Shown: piece after piece, positions 43,396 through 52,781 of the stretch | Numbering within the stretch: the first letter of the stretch is position 1 | How the letters are laid out: each line of letters opens with the position of its first letter | Assembly (NCBI RefSeq): GCF_020736845.1 | Contig: NZ_JAFFQR010000112.1 | Location: 310,001 to 374,000, forward strand | DNA length: 64,000 nt | Direction: 5' to 3' | Origin: Paenibacillus farraposensis | GTDB taxonomy: Bacteria; Bacillota; Bacilli; Paenibacillales; Paenibacillaceae | Notes under the pieces: model-generated | What the model saw: the letters and a program-made list of their open reading frames with translations, nothing else | Told to the model about the DNA's origin: nothing | Database searches by the model: none | Translations under genes and position numbers: made by a program

Positions 43396-44286
43396 ATGAA
43401 TATTTTGAAATTGCGTATTTTGATGCTCATCGACAAATTCCATAAGGCAACGGATGTGGCCGAAGCTTTGCAAATCAAACAGCCCACGGTCAGTTTCCAT
43501 ATGAAAAGCTTGGAAAAAGAAATGGGAGTCCCCCTGTTCTCTCTTCAACGAGGCCGAATTATGTTAACGGAAGCCGGAAAAAAAATGCTACCTTACGCCA
43601 AGCAGATCATCACCCTGGAGCAGGAAGCAAGACAGGCTGTAGATGAACTCGCAGCAAAATCACAGTGTCAATTGCAACTGGGTGCAGAGTCAATATCAGG
43701 CACATATCTTCTGCCCTCTATCATTGCTAAATTTACTCAAAAATACCCGGAATGCCGAATTCAACTGGAGATTCAGCCCGCGGATATAATCAAACAGCTA
43801 TTCCAGCAGGGCGAATTTGATTTTTTATTTCTCGACGATCAAGCCCCTCTGCCGGAGCATACAGTGGCAGAAATGGTAGTTTCAGATCGGGTTGGGTTGA
43901 TCAGCAATGCAGGCGTACATGCATCCAAACCAGTGGATACTGACAGGCTTGATATGTTGGCGAAGCATACATGGGTGAGCTACAGCGGGGCGTCTGCGGT
44001 TGATTCGTGCTCCGCACAGTTTAAGCCCCATCTGGAAATCAACTCATGGGAGGCTGTGAAGCAAGTAGTAGGCAGCGGGGATGCGCTTGCCTTCTTCCCT
44101 GCCTGTGGAATACAGAACGATAATATCAGCGTTCCAACAGTGGAATGGCTTCCTTGTGCTGAGGCTGATGGAAACCGTGACCGTTATCAAATCAACATTG
44201 TATATCGACGTAATGCACACCAGAGTATGATCCAACAGGCATTTCTGGCTTTTATACGGCAAGAAGGAGCTCAAATAAAAAACTAG
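43396..44286 (+). CDS. LysR-family regulator divergent to pstS
   Basis: 296 aa. The helix-turn-helix spans LRILMLIDKFHKATDVAEA and QIKQPTVSFHMKSLEKEM. The effector domain begins QLQLGAESISGTYLLPSII. AAGGAGG precedes the ATG. It lies 197 nt from the divergent pstSCAB operon. LysR proteins often regulate the divergent neighbour, but pst is normally PhoP-controlled, so a link to phosphate is only a possibility. Confidence 0.85.
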   Translation: MNILKLRILMLIDKFHKATDVAEALQIKQPTVSFHMKSLEKEMGVPLFSLQRGRIMLTEAGKKMLPYAKQIITLEQEARQAVDELAAKSQCQLQLGAESISGTYLLPSIIAKFTQKYPECRIQLEIQPADIIKQLFQQGEFDFLFLDDQAPLPEHTVAEMVVSDRVGLISNAGVHASKPVDTDRLDMLAKHTWVSYSGASAVDSCSAQFKPHLEINSWEAVKQVVGSGDALAFFPACGIQNDNISVPTVEWLPCAEADGNRDRYQINIVYRRNAHQSMIQQAFLAFIRQEGAQIKN

Positions 44287-44288
44287 AA

Positions 44289-44344
44289 GACAAGCAAAAA
44301 AGAGCAGTCCTATCATAACAATGTGGATGCTCTGCTTGCTTGTC
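44289..44344. terminator. Terminator between convergent lysR and pyk
   Basis: Nested pairs GACAAGC/GCTTGTC and AGAGCA/TGCTCT form a long stem starting 3 nt after the lysR stop. The minus-strand reading has a TTTTTT run in the stem. Confidence 0.65.
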
Positions 44345-44387
44345 CCCCTTAAGGTAGGGGCTGTTTGTTATTGTGAAGTGGATAAAA

Positions 44388-45818
44388 TTAGGCTTGTGCA
44401 GGAACACAGCTAATTTTGATCAGGTTGGTAGAGCCGGAAGCGCCGAGCGGTATGCCAGCGGTAATCACAACCAAATCGCCCTCTTTTACAAGGCCCGATG
44501 CGCGACCGCCTTCCAGCGCATTGTCAAACAGACTGTCTGTTGTGTCAACAATCGGTCTTCCTTGTACTGCATGTACACCCCAGATCAGAGCCAGGCGGCG
44601 AACCGTTCTTTCCTGTGTTGTCACAGCGACGATCGGAGCTTCAGGGCGATATTTGGAAATCATACGCGCTGTTGTTCCGCTTTGCGTGGACGTCAGGATC
44701 GCTTTGGCATGCAGATCAAGCGCAGAAATGGAAACAGATTGGCTGATTGCCTCTGTAATACTGATTTCTTGCACCGTTCTTTGTTTATTGAACAAATCAC
44801 GATAGTTCAGAGAAGATTCTGCTTTTTCTGCAATACGGGACATCGTCAGTACAGATTCCACCGGATATTTACCCGCTGCTGTCTCACCAGACAGCATAAT
44901 TGCGTCTGTTCCGTCAAAAATAGCATTGGCTACGTCACTTGCTTCCGCACGAGTCGGACGTGGGTTGCGCTGCATAGAATCCAGCATTTGTGTTGCCGTA
45001 ATAACAGGCTTGCCAGCTACGTTACATTTGTTAATCATCAGCTTTTGTGCCAAAGGAACTTCTTCAGCAGGGATTTCCACACCGAGGTCACCACGGGCAA
45101 CCATCAGGCCATCCGAGACTTCCAAAATTTCGTCCAGGTTGTCAACACCTTGCTGATTTTCGATTTTGGAAATAATTTGAATATGGCCTGCATTGTGCTC
45201 GGCGAGCAATTCACGGATTTCCAGTACATCACTTGCTTTACGAACAAAAGAAGCTGCGATGAAATCAACGTCCTGCTCAATACCAAAAATGATGTCGTTA
45301 GCATCCTTCTCAGTAATACCAGGCAAAGAGATAGCTACGCCGGGAACGTTAACCCCCTTCTTGCTTTTGATCGTTCCGCCATTAACGATGCGGCATTTGA
45401 TTTCAGTGCCTGATACTTCAATAACGGTGAGTCCGATCAGACCATCGTCGATCAGAATAGTGGAGCCGGGCTCCACGTCCGATGGAAGATCCATATAGGT
45501 AATGGAAATACGGTCTTTCGTACCAAGGATCTCCTCTGTTGTCAGCGTAATGAACTCATCCTGAACAAGCTCGATCGGTTCAACCTCGAGCTTTCCTGTC
45601 CGGATTTCCGGCCCCTTTGTATCGAGCAAAATAGCAACGTTTTTGTTAAGCTCCTTACAAGCTTGACGGATATTTTTAATCCGGTTGCCATGCTCCTCGA
45701 AATCACCGTGAGAGAAATTCAAGCGGGCTACGTTCATACCAGCCAAAATCAATTTCTTCACATTTTCCAACGACTCACTGGAAGGACCGATAGTACATAC
45801 AATCTTAGTTTTGCGCAT
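44388..45818 (-). CDS. pyk: Pyruvate kinase (short form)
   Basis: 476 aa. Motifs are RKTKIVCTIGPSS, ARLNFSHGDFEEHGNRI, MVARGDLGVEIP, and the catalytic-site region VITATQMLDSMQRNPRPTRA then VANAIFDGTDA. It makes pyruvate and ATP from PEP. The protein ends after the regular C-domain (GSTNLIKISCVPAQA). It lacks the extra PEP-utiliser-like C-terminal domain of about 110 residues found in Bacillus pyruvate kinases. GGAGG lies 9 nt before the ATG. Confidence 0.96.
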   Translation of the reverse strand: MRKTKIVCTIGPSSESLENVKKLILAGMNVARLNFSHGDFEEHGNRIKNIRQACKELNKNVAILLDTKGPEIRTGKLEVEPIELVQDEFITLTTEEILGTKDRISITYMDLPSDVEPGSTILIDDGLIGLTVIEVSGTEIKCRIVNGGTIKSKKGVNVPGVAISLPGITEKDANDIIFGIEQDVDFIAASFVRKASDVLEIRELLAEHNAGHIQIISKIENQQGVDNLDEILEVSDGLMVARGDLGVEIPAEEVPLAQKLMINKCNVAGKPVITATQMLDSMQRNPRPTRAEASDVANAIFDGTDAIMLSGETAAGKYPVESVLTMSRIAEKAESSLNYRDLFNKQRTVQEISITEAISQSVSISALDLHAKAILTSTQSGTTARMISKYRPEAPIVAVTTQERTVRRLALIWGVHAVQGRPIVDTTDSLFDNALEGGRASGLVKEGDLVVITAGIPLGASGSTNLIKISCVPAQA

Positions 45819-45942
45819 TTGGATTTTTCCTCCATTTTCAAAGGTGCTACTTTATATCTTTTTTCCAACAACTAAATCTACTACACTTTTTCCTATTTGT
45901 ATAGGAAATTCGTTATATTTATGGTTAACCTTTTCTAGTCTA

Positions 45943-46926
45943 TTACAACATAGGCTCAGATACAGTAGGCTTCAAAAAGGTGTATTGACCTATTTTCCGG
46001 AATTTTTGATACCGGTCTTCCCTCAACTCATCGCAACTCATATTCATCAGTTCAGCTAAGTGACGTTCCAGCGTCTCCTTGATTGCAGCAGCAGTCACTT
46101 CATAGTTGCGATGCGCGCCCCCTTTCGGCTCTGGCACAATATCCTCAATGACCTCCAGACGCAGAAGGTCACTGGCCGTAATCTTCATCGCTTCAGCCGC
46201 CTGATCTGCCTTGGAAGCATCCTTCCATAAGATCGAGGCTGCCCCGTTTGGAGAAATAGCCGAATAGATGGCATGCTCCAGCATCAGTACCCGGTTACCG
46301 ACCGCAAAAGCAAGCGCACCACCGCTTCCACCCTCGCCGATGACCACACAAATAACAGGCACCGAAAGCTTTGCCATCTCCCGCAAATTGCGGGCAATCG
46401 CTTCCGATTGACCTCTCTCCTCTGCTGTATTACCAGGATAAGCACCCTTCGTATCAATAAATGTAATAATAGGGCGCTTAAATTTGTCAGCTTGCTGCAT
46501 CAGGCGCAGACCTTTCCGGAACCCTTCCGGATGTGCACTGCCGAAAAACCGCGCAATGTTATCCTTTGTGTCCTTGCCGCGCTGCTGACCGATAACGGTC
46601 ACCGGAATACCATTCAGCTTGGCAATTCCGCCTACAACCGCCAGATCGTCTCCAAACAAGCGGTCGCCGTGCAATTCAATAAAGTCCGTAAACACATGCT
46701 CGATCAAATCAAGAGATGTGGGGCGTTGATGATGACGGGCCAGATGCATCTTTTGCGGTGCTGTAATGTTCGCGTATATTTCTTCTTCCATCTGGAGATA
46801 ACGTTCCTCCAGACGATTAATTTCGTCTGTAAAATCAATCTGCTTATCCTGCCCGAATTGCTTGAGTTCTTCAATCTTCTGTCGCATCTCGACCAGGGGC
46901 TTTTCATAAGGCAATTCGCCAGCCAT
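45943..46926 (-). CDS. accA: Acetyl-CoA carboxylase carboxyltransferase alpha
   Basis: 327 aa. Typical blocks are ARHHQRPTSLDLIEHVF, GDRLFGDDLAVVGGIAKL, FIDTKGAYPGNTAEERGQSE and GEGGSGGALAFAVGN. With AccD it transfers the carboxyl group from biotin to acetyl-CoA, starting fatty acid synthesis. The ATG directly follows the accD stop with no gap, so the two subunits are coupled. Confidence 0.96.
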   Translation of the reverse strand: MAGELPYEKPLVEMRQKIEELKQFGQDKQIDFTDEINRLEERYLQMEEEIYANITAPQKMHLARHHQRPTSLDLIEHVFTDFIELHGDRLFGDDLAVVGGIAKLNGIPVTVIGQQRGKDTKDNIARFFGSAHPEGFRKGLRLMQQADKFKRPIITFIDTKGAYPGNTAEERGQSEAIARNLREMAKLSVPVICVVIGEGGSGGALAFAVGNRVLMLEHAIYSAISPNGAASILWKDASKADQAAEAMKITASDLLRLEVIEDIVPEPKGGAHRNYEVTAAAIKETLERHLAELMNMSCDELREDRYQKFRKIGQYTFLKPTVSEPML

Positions 46927-47820
46927 CTATTCCACCCCTTTCACACTGTGTAAATCCAGCAGCTGCCCAAGGGTATCACGCAGTTCCTTGCGGTGTACAA
47001 CCAAATCCAATTGTCCGTGCTGCAAATTAAATTCGGAAGTTTGAAAATCATCCGGTAGTTTCTGTCTGATGGTCTGTTCAATGACGATACGGCCTGCAAA
47101 ACCAAATACAGCTCCCGGCTCAGCGATATTAATATCTCCAAGCGTAGCAAAGCTAGCGGATACTCCACCTGTAGTTGGATCCGTGATAACGGAAATATAA
47201 AGCAATCCCTGCTCATCCAGACGTGCGAGAGCCGCACTTGTCTTGGCCATCTGCATCAAGCTCAGAATGCTCTCCTGCATACGCGCCCCGCCAGATGTGG
47301 AGAAAATAATAAGCGGCAAACGCTTGACAATCGCCTGTTCAATAACACGGGTAATTTTCTCCCCCACGACCGAGCCCATGCTGCCTGTAAAAAAGTCAAA
47401 ACTCATCACCGCTACGACAACAGGAAGTCCATGAATAAAGCCGTCGCCTGTAACGACAGCCTCTCGCAAGCCGGATTTCAGCGTCTGCTGCTCCAGCTTG
47501 CTCGCGTATCCCGGAAAATCCAGCGGATCAACTGAAACCATATCACCATCATATTCCGTAAATGTGTCTTCGTCGAGCACCATGCGTATGCGTTCCATCG
47601 CATTAAGACGCATATGGTATCCACATACCGGACACACCTTTAAATTTTTTTCCAGCTCTTTGCTGTATTGAATGCTTCCGCACTTGCCACATTTGGTCAT
47701 AAGACCTTCGGGAATTTCCCGTTTGGGACGATCCGGCATGTCCGATTGATCGCCGCTCAACGCCCGATTCGAAGGGATCGTCGCGTATTTACGCTTCTTT
47801 TGGAATAAATCTTTAAACAC
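46927..47820 (-). CDS. accD: Acetyl-CoA carboxylase carboxyltransferase beta
   Basis: 297 aa starting with GTG (GAGAGGTG upstream). The zinc ribbon uses Cys44, Cys47, Cys63 and Cys66. The crotonase-type core has FDFFTGSMGSVVGEKITR, STSGGARMQESILSLMQM and TDPTTGGVSASFA. It lies immediately before accA. Confidence 0.96.
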   Translation of the reverse strand: MFKDLFQKKRKYATIPSNRALSGDQSDMPDRPKREIPEGLMTKCGKCGSIQYSKELEKNLKVCPVCGYHMRLNAMERIRMVLDEDTFTEYDGDMVSVDPLDFPGYASKLEQQTLKSGLREAVVTGDGFIHGLPVVVAVMSFDFFTGSMGSVVGEKITRVIEQAIVKRLPLIIFSTSGGARMQESILSLMQMAKTSAALARLDEQGLLYISVITDPTTGGVSASFATLGDINIAEPGAVFGFAGRIVIEQTIRQKLPDDFQTSEFNLQHGQLDLVVHRKELRDTLGQLLDLHSVKGVE

Positions 47821-48001
47821 AACTACACCTCTCCAGCCGTTTATTTGTCAGCCGTAACCGATACAAGGTCCTCTGCCGTCTGTGCAGCATCTCTATGCAT
47901 TATGCTCATACACACGTCAACGCCTGTTGCACAACATTACCGCCGATCGTGCGATCCTTTGTTCCATTCATGCTGCTGTATCATTTCCGCCGCTCGTGGA
48001 C

Positions 48002-48190
48002 TCAAGGGCGCAAAATCGAATTAAGCACTTCCTGTATTTCTTCGACTTCACCCGAAGGCACAAGTATCTCAAACTGTTGCTTGGACGCGCTAACGGCCCG
48101 GGTCTGCACCATGAAACCTTCTTCAGACAGTTTGAGCTTAATCATGTCAGCCAGCTTGGCCGTCGGTGCAATGTAAATCACCGTCCACAT
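48002..48190 (-). CDS. Small alpha/beta protein (DUF2007-like)
   Basis: 62 aa: MWTVIYIAPTAKLADMIKLK then LSEEGFMVQTRAVSASKQQ and FEILVPSGEVEEIQEVL. The beta-alpha-beta pattern with a conserved hydrophobic start resembles DUF2007-type ferredoxin-like domains. Relatives are often labelled glutamate decarboxylase, which its size rules out. GGGGGTAG lies upstream. It sits between pgpA and accD on the same strand. Function unknown. Confidence 0.7.
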   Translation of the reverse strand: MWTVIYIAPTAKLADMIKLKLSEEGFMVQTRAVSASKQQFEILVPSGEVEEIQEVLNSILRP

Positions 48191-48276
48191 GCCTTGTTTC
48201 TACCCCCTAAGCCTCAAGTTCTGAGTCCATATAATAGACTCATGATAACATACCTTACTTTTTTCCCGCAACAAAA

Positions 48277-48309
48277 GCCCTCCTGCTCATTCAAGATCAT
48301 CTGGAGGGC
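48277..48309 (-). terminator. Terminator of pgpA
   Basis: GCCCTCC (48277-48283) and GGAGGGC (48303-48309) pair around a loop of about 19 nt. The minus-strand side continues TTTTGTT. Confidence 0.8.
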
Positions 48310-48345
48310 CTAGAAGCTTTGGCAGCTTTTGTTCATACAGTCCAG

Positions 48346-48843
48346 TCAAGCATCCAGCGGTGTAGGATAATGCTTGGCGTGAAGGCTCCGATGGGCAATA
48401 CGCGAGGACGCAGCGGCGGCCAGGCCAGCGACGAGATCATCCAGAAATACGTGAATACCATTGCCTTTTTGGTTCAGTTGCTCGATCATTCCCGTCTTTT
48501 CCTTATCCAGATACCCAAAGCTGGTAAGGCCGATCATACCATACACGCTGGTAATCCCAAGAGCAAGTGTCTCGTCCACTCCATACAGCGGCTCGTCTGC
48601 CTCCATAATGGCTTGCAGCGGCTCAGGAAGAAGTTTTTTTTCGGCCAGCTCATCAAGCGCAATGCCTGTGAACAACGTATATTGCACCTCGCGCTTTTGC
48701 AAAACCGCTTTGACACTGTCCATACATTCTTCCTTGGTCAAATGAGGATAATATTTTTGCTGCAGCTGATAAACAATGTCCGCAATGGACTCAAGGCAAA
48801 TACCTCTACGATTTAACAGGTTTTCTGCATATTCATAGGACAT
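48346..48843 (-). CDS. pgpA: Phosphatidylglycerophosphatase A-like protein
   Basis: 165 aa. It matches the YutG/PgpA family: NLLNRRGICLESIADIVYQLQ near the start, ALDELAEKKLLPEPLQAIME in the middle and GNGIHVFLDDLVAGLAAA near the end, which holds the family's Asp pair. It is expected to dephosphorylate phosphatidylglycerophosphate at the membrane, though the Gram-positive short forms are soluble and not well tested. It stands alone with its own terminator. Confidence 0.82.
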   Translation of the reverse strand: MSYEYAENLLNRRGICLESIADIVYQLQQKYYPHLTKEECMDSVKAVLQKREVQYTLFTGIALDELAEKKLLPEPLQAIMEADEPLYGVDETLALGITSVYGMIGLTSFGYLDKEKTGMIEQLNQKGNGIHVFLDDLVAGLAAAASSRIAHRSLHAKHYPTPLDA

Positions 48844-48986
48844 ATTTTCCCTCCTGCCTTCACCGTACAGTTCTATTCTTCCACCGCACGGGACCTCATG
48901 TGTGCAGGATACGTGCTGAAGCTCTGTCCCGCCAGTTTTCCAAGTGTATGCGAGAGGGAAGGAAAATGTTCATTAAAGCATGTCCG

Positions 48987-51900
48987 TCATTTGACTTTTA
49001 CCGTGCCTTTCCCCAGCATGGACTCCATTTGATCAAAGAGCCGCGGCGAAGGCTTGATGCTGTACGCATCGCTCAAGGCCAGCAAACGCTGGCTGCTCTC
49101 ATAAAAGAGCACGGTAGGCACCGCACCGGGATGCTCCTGCAGCAGCGCCTTGAGGCTGACCAGCAAGCTGGCGTCCTCCTCGGCCTCGCGGGTGATTTTG
49201 ACAAACACCCGCTGACGTGCCGCCCGCTCCGGACTGCGCGGAGCCGGAGCTTGCCCGCCCGGAGCCGCTTCGGCGGCGGAGCCTGATGAAGCGCCCGTGG
49301 CGGGGCGAGTCGGCTTCGGCTGCGACGGGGATGTTGCGGCTGCCGACGGCACGCGCTGCGCTCCCCCGGCTGGGGAGCCAGCCGCTGGTACGGATGCCCC
49401 GGCTGCGGCAAGTGGACGCATCCCGGTGCTACGACGCTTAAGGAGCCGTGCCAGCGAATCTTCGGCTAACGGCGCGGTTTCATCCGCAAGAAGCTTGAAA
49501 TGCTCGTCCTGCTGCTGCATTTTGGCACGCAGCGCCAGCAGCGCTCCCTTTTCGATCCACTGCTGGCTTCGCTTCCACACCTCAGGGAACAGCACTACCT
49601 CACAGCGCTCTACCTGGTCCTCCAGCTCTATAAAGGCCATGGCCTTACCCTGCTTGGTCGTAATTGTCTTGAGTGACACCACCATGCCAACGGTCACAAC
49701 GACCGTTTCATCCGGCACATCGCCCAGCTCCATCAGACGGTCCGCCTGGCTGTTTTCCAGCAGCGTCTCAAAATCATCCAGCGGATGCCCGGACAGATAT
49801 AGCCCCAGCAGCTCACGTTCCAGTTCGAGCTGCTGGCCCGCACTGAACTTCGGCACATCGGGATATTCGATATCCCAATTGGGCATTTCCACAAAACCAA
49901 ACATGTCAATTTGCAGATCATCACGTTCCTTGCGCCATTTAACGGCTGCATCCACCGTTTCGTCCAGCATGGCAAGCAGCTGTGCCCTGTGCCCTGTCAA
50001 CGAATCAAAGGCCCCTGCCTGAATGAGCGATTCAATGACTCTCTTATTACACACCCGCAAGTCCACACGCCGGCAAAAATCGAGCAGGCTGTCAAACGGC
50101 CGTTCCTTGCGAACAGCAAGAATGCTTTCCATCGCCTGTGTGCCGACATTTTTAATCGCGGCCAATCCGAAGCGGATGTTCCCCTGCTGCAACGGGGTAA
50201 ACAGCACCCCGCTTTCGTTCACATCAGGCGGCAGCACCTCTATATTCATACGACGGCATTCAATTACATATTCTGCCACTTTACGGTGACTTCCCATGAC
50301 GGCTGTCAGCATCGACGCCATAAATTGTACGCGGTAATGGGCCTTAAGATATGCCGTCTGGAATGCCAGCACGCCATAAGCAGCCGCATGGGCACGCGGG
50401 AAACCATAGTCTGCAAAACGGACAATCATGTCGTAAACCCTTTCAGATTCCTCCTCCGTGTACCCCTGCTTGACACTGCCCTTCACAAAATGGCCGCGCT
50501 CCAGATCCAGGACTTCGCGCTTTTTCTTGGACACAGCACGGCGCAACAGATCGGCTTCTCCCAGTGAAAAGCCCGCCATGCGCGAAGCAATCTGCATGAT
50601 TTGCTCCTGATACACGATAATGCCGTACGTATCCTTCAGGATCGGTTCAAGATCGGGATGCGGATAAGTAACCTCAACCTGTCCATGCTTGGCTTGTATA
50701 AAGTTAGGAATAAAGCCCATCGGACCGGGACGATACAAAGCCAGTACAGAGATGACATCCTCGAATACACTCGGCTTTAAATCCTTGAGCACCCGGCGTA
50801 CACCAGCCGACTCAAGCTGGAATACCCCGCCTGTATCTCCTTTGCCCAGCAGATCGTAGGTGTGCGGGTCATTATCAGGGATACGGCTAAAATCAGGCGC
50901 TTGCCCGTGTTCTTCTGCAATCCAACGCATACAGCGTTCAATAATAGAGAGCGTACGCAATCCGAGAAAATCCATTTTGAGCAAACCGATCCGCTCCAGA
51001 TTTTCCATTGAATATTGCGTAAGGGGAACCCCTTCGCTTCCCTCCTGAAGCGGAACCGCATCGGTCAATGGGGTCCGCGAAATAACGACACCCGCAGCAT
51101 GGGTCGAGGCATGACGGGGCATCCCCTCTACTTTGATCGCCATATCCAGCAGTTCACGTGTCTTGGGCTTCGTTTCGTACAGCGTTCTCAGCTCCGGAGT
51201 AATCTCCAGCGCATGGCGGATGTTCATTCCGAGCTGGGCCGGAATCAGCTTCGCTGCCTTGTCCACCTCGCCATACGGTACATTTAACACACGCCCGACG
51301 TCACGAACTGCGGCCCTTGCCGCCAGCGTTCCAAAAGTAATAATTTGCGCGACATGCTCGTTTCCGTATTTCTGAACTACATAGTCAATAACCTCGTCGC
51401 GCCGTTCGTCACTAAAATCAATATCGATATCCGGCATGCTGATCCGCTCAGGATTCAGAAACCGTTCAAAGAGCAGATTGTATTTCATCGGATCGACATT
51501 CGTGATGTTAAGCACATAGGCAACCAAACTGCCTGCCGAGGAACCTCGTCCCGGCCCGGTTGCAATCTTATGCTGATGAGCAAAAGCAATAAAATCCCAT
51601 ACGATCAGAAAATAATCGCTAAAGCCCATACTATCGATCGTATTCAATTCATAGTTCAGCCGTTGATCCAGCTTTTCACGTTCCTCCGGCTGCTCCCATC
51701 CGGGATCACTTCCGTAGCGATGCTCCAGCCCCTGCATGCACAGACTGCGCAAATAGGATGACGAAGTCATGCCTTCAGGCAGCGGGCGATATTCAGGCAA
51801 AATGGACTGGCCGAATTCCAGTTCCAGTTCACACTGTTCAGCAATACGCACCGTATTGGCAATGGCTTCTTCCACATGCGGAAACAAGCGGATCATATCT

Positions 51901-52643
51901 TCCTGGCTTTTCATATACAACTGCCGTGTCGGTATGCGCAATCGCTCCTCATCGTCAACCGTCTTGCCTGTCCCGATACAGATCAGAACGTCCTGGACGT
52001 CTGCATCCGGCTCGGTCAGATAATGCACGTCATTTGTCGCCACCAGTGGAATATCCAATTCCTTTGCCAGCGCAATCAAAAGAGGGTTTACACGCTTTTG
52101 CTCCGACAAACCGTGATCCTGCAGCTCGAGATAAAAATCACCACCAAAGATGCTGCGGTAACGCTCGGCTGCCCGCCTTGCTTCAGCTTCCCGGCCATGA
52201 AGCAAATGCTGCGGTACTTCTCCACCCAGGCATGCACTCAGGCATATGATGCCTTCATGATGGGCAGCCAACACTTCCATATCGATGCGCGGCTTGTAGT
52301 GATAGCCCTCCAAATGGCCGATGGAGCATAGCTTCATCAGATTTTGATAGCCTGTTTTATTTTTGGCAAGCAAGATCAAATGATATATAGGCTGGTCCTT
52401 TCGGCTTCCACGCTCCTTGCGCGAACCTGCTGTAATATAGGCCTCACACCCGATAATCGGCTTAATGCTGTTTTCCACACACGCTCTATAAAAAGGAATA
52501 GCGCCATACATGACCCCGTGGTCCGTAAGGGCAAGCGCCTTCATTCCGTAAGCCGAAGCCTGTTTGACCAACTCCGCGGTACGAGCCGCGCCGTCCAGCA
52601 GGCTATACTCGCTGTGAACATGCAAATGCACAAATGAACTCAT
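48987..52643 (-). CDS. dnaE: DNA polymerase III alpha subunit (DnaE1-type)
   Basis: 1218 aa, about 100 longer than B. subtilis DnaE. The PHP domain opens with LHVHSEYSLLDGAAR. Catalytic aspartates lie in PDIDIDFSDERRDEVID near residue 404. YQEQIMQIASRMAGFSLGEAD and the helix-hairpin-helix region follow, then an OB-fold (VVTVGMVVSLKTI). The extra length comes mostly from an Ala/Pro/Ser/Gly linker at about 1070-1144, encoded by a very GC-rich stretch (about 49212-49440) between the OB-fold and the C-terminal tail. It lies close to accDA, as in Bacillus. Confidence 0.95.
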   Translation of the reverse strand: MSSFVHLHVHSEYSLLDGAARTAELVKQASAYGMKALALTDHGVMYGAIPFYRACVENSIKPIIGCEAYITAGSRKERGSRKDQPIYHLILLAKNKTGYQNLMKLCSIGHLEGYHYKPRIDMEVLAAHHEGIICLSACLGGEVPQHLLHGREAEARRAAERYRSIFGGDFYLELQDHGLSEQKRVNPLLIALAKELDIPLVATNDVHYLTEPDADVQDVLICIGTGKTVDDEERLRIPTRQLYMKSQEDMIRLFPHVEEAIANTVRIAEQCELELEFGQSILPEYRPLPEGMTSSSYLRSLCMQGLEHRYGSDPGWEQPEEREKLDQRLNYELNTIDSMGFSDYFLIVWDFIAFAHQHKIATGPGRGSSAGSLVAYVLNITNVDPMKYNLLFERFLNPERISMPDIDIDFSDERRDEVIDYVVQKYGNEHVAQIITFGTLAARAAVRDVGRVLNVPYGEVDKAAKLIPAQLGMNIRHALEITPELRTLYETKPKTRELLDMAIKVEGMPRHASTHAAGVVISRTPLTDAVPLQEGSEGVPLTQYSMENLERIGLLKMDFLGLRTLSIIERCMRWIAEEHGQAPDFSRIPDNDPHTYDLLGKGDTGGVFQLESAGVRRVLKDLKPSVFEDVISVLALYRPGPMGFIPNFIQAKHGQVEVTYPHPDLEPILKDTYGIIVYQEQIMQIASRMAGFSLGEADLLRRAVSKKKREVLDLERGHFVKGSVKQGYTEEESERVYDMIVRFADYGFPRAHAAAYGVLAFQTAYLKAHYRVQFMASMLTAVMGSHRKVAEYVIECRRMNIEVLPPDVNESGVLFTPLQQGNIRFGLAAIKNVGTQAMESILAVRKERPFDSLLDFCRRVDLRVCNKRVIESLIQAGAFDSLTGHRAQLLAMLDETVDAAVKWRKERDDLQIDMFGFVEMPNWDIEYPDVPKFSAGQQLELERELLGLYLSGHPLDDFETLLENSQADRLMELGDVPDETVVVTVGMVVSLKTITTKQGKAMAFIELEDQVERCEVVLFPEVWKRSQQWIEKGALLALRAKMQQQDEHFKLLADETAPLAEDSLARLLKRRSTGMRPLAAAGASVPAAGSPAGGAQRVPSAAATSPSQPKPTRPATGASSGSAAEAAPGGQAPAPRSPERAARQRVFVKITREAEEDASLLVSLKALLQEHPGAVPTVLFYESSQRLLALSDAYSIKPSPRLFDQMESMLGKGTVKVK

Positions 52644-52688
52644 GCGCTTCTCTTCCTTTCACCGCTGGTTTTTCTTCAAACTATTTTA

Positions 52689-52718
52689 TCATATCCGCGT
52701 TAGTAGCGCCCATACAAT
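52689..52718 (+). promoter_or_regulatory. Sigma-E promoter of ytrH-ytrI
   Basis: TCATATC (52689-52695) and CATACAAT (52711-52718) are 15 nt apart. Both elements fit the sigma-E mother-cell consensus, the -10 exactly. It lies 64 nt before ytrH. Confidence 0.75.
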
Positions 52719-52781
52719 AAAAGTACAGAACCCGGGCAGACAAGCGCGGGCCTGATGTATACACACAAGGAGGAACAGAGC

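Noticed and set aside
44373..45413. 346-codon open frame on the plus strand
   Set aside because: Antisense to pyk, rich in Cys/Arg/Asn with no family resemblance.
49297..50022. 241-codon open frame on the plus strand
   Set aside because: Antisense shadow of the GC-rich part of dnaE.
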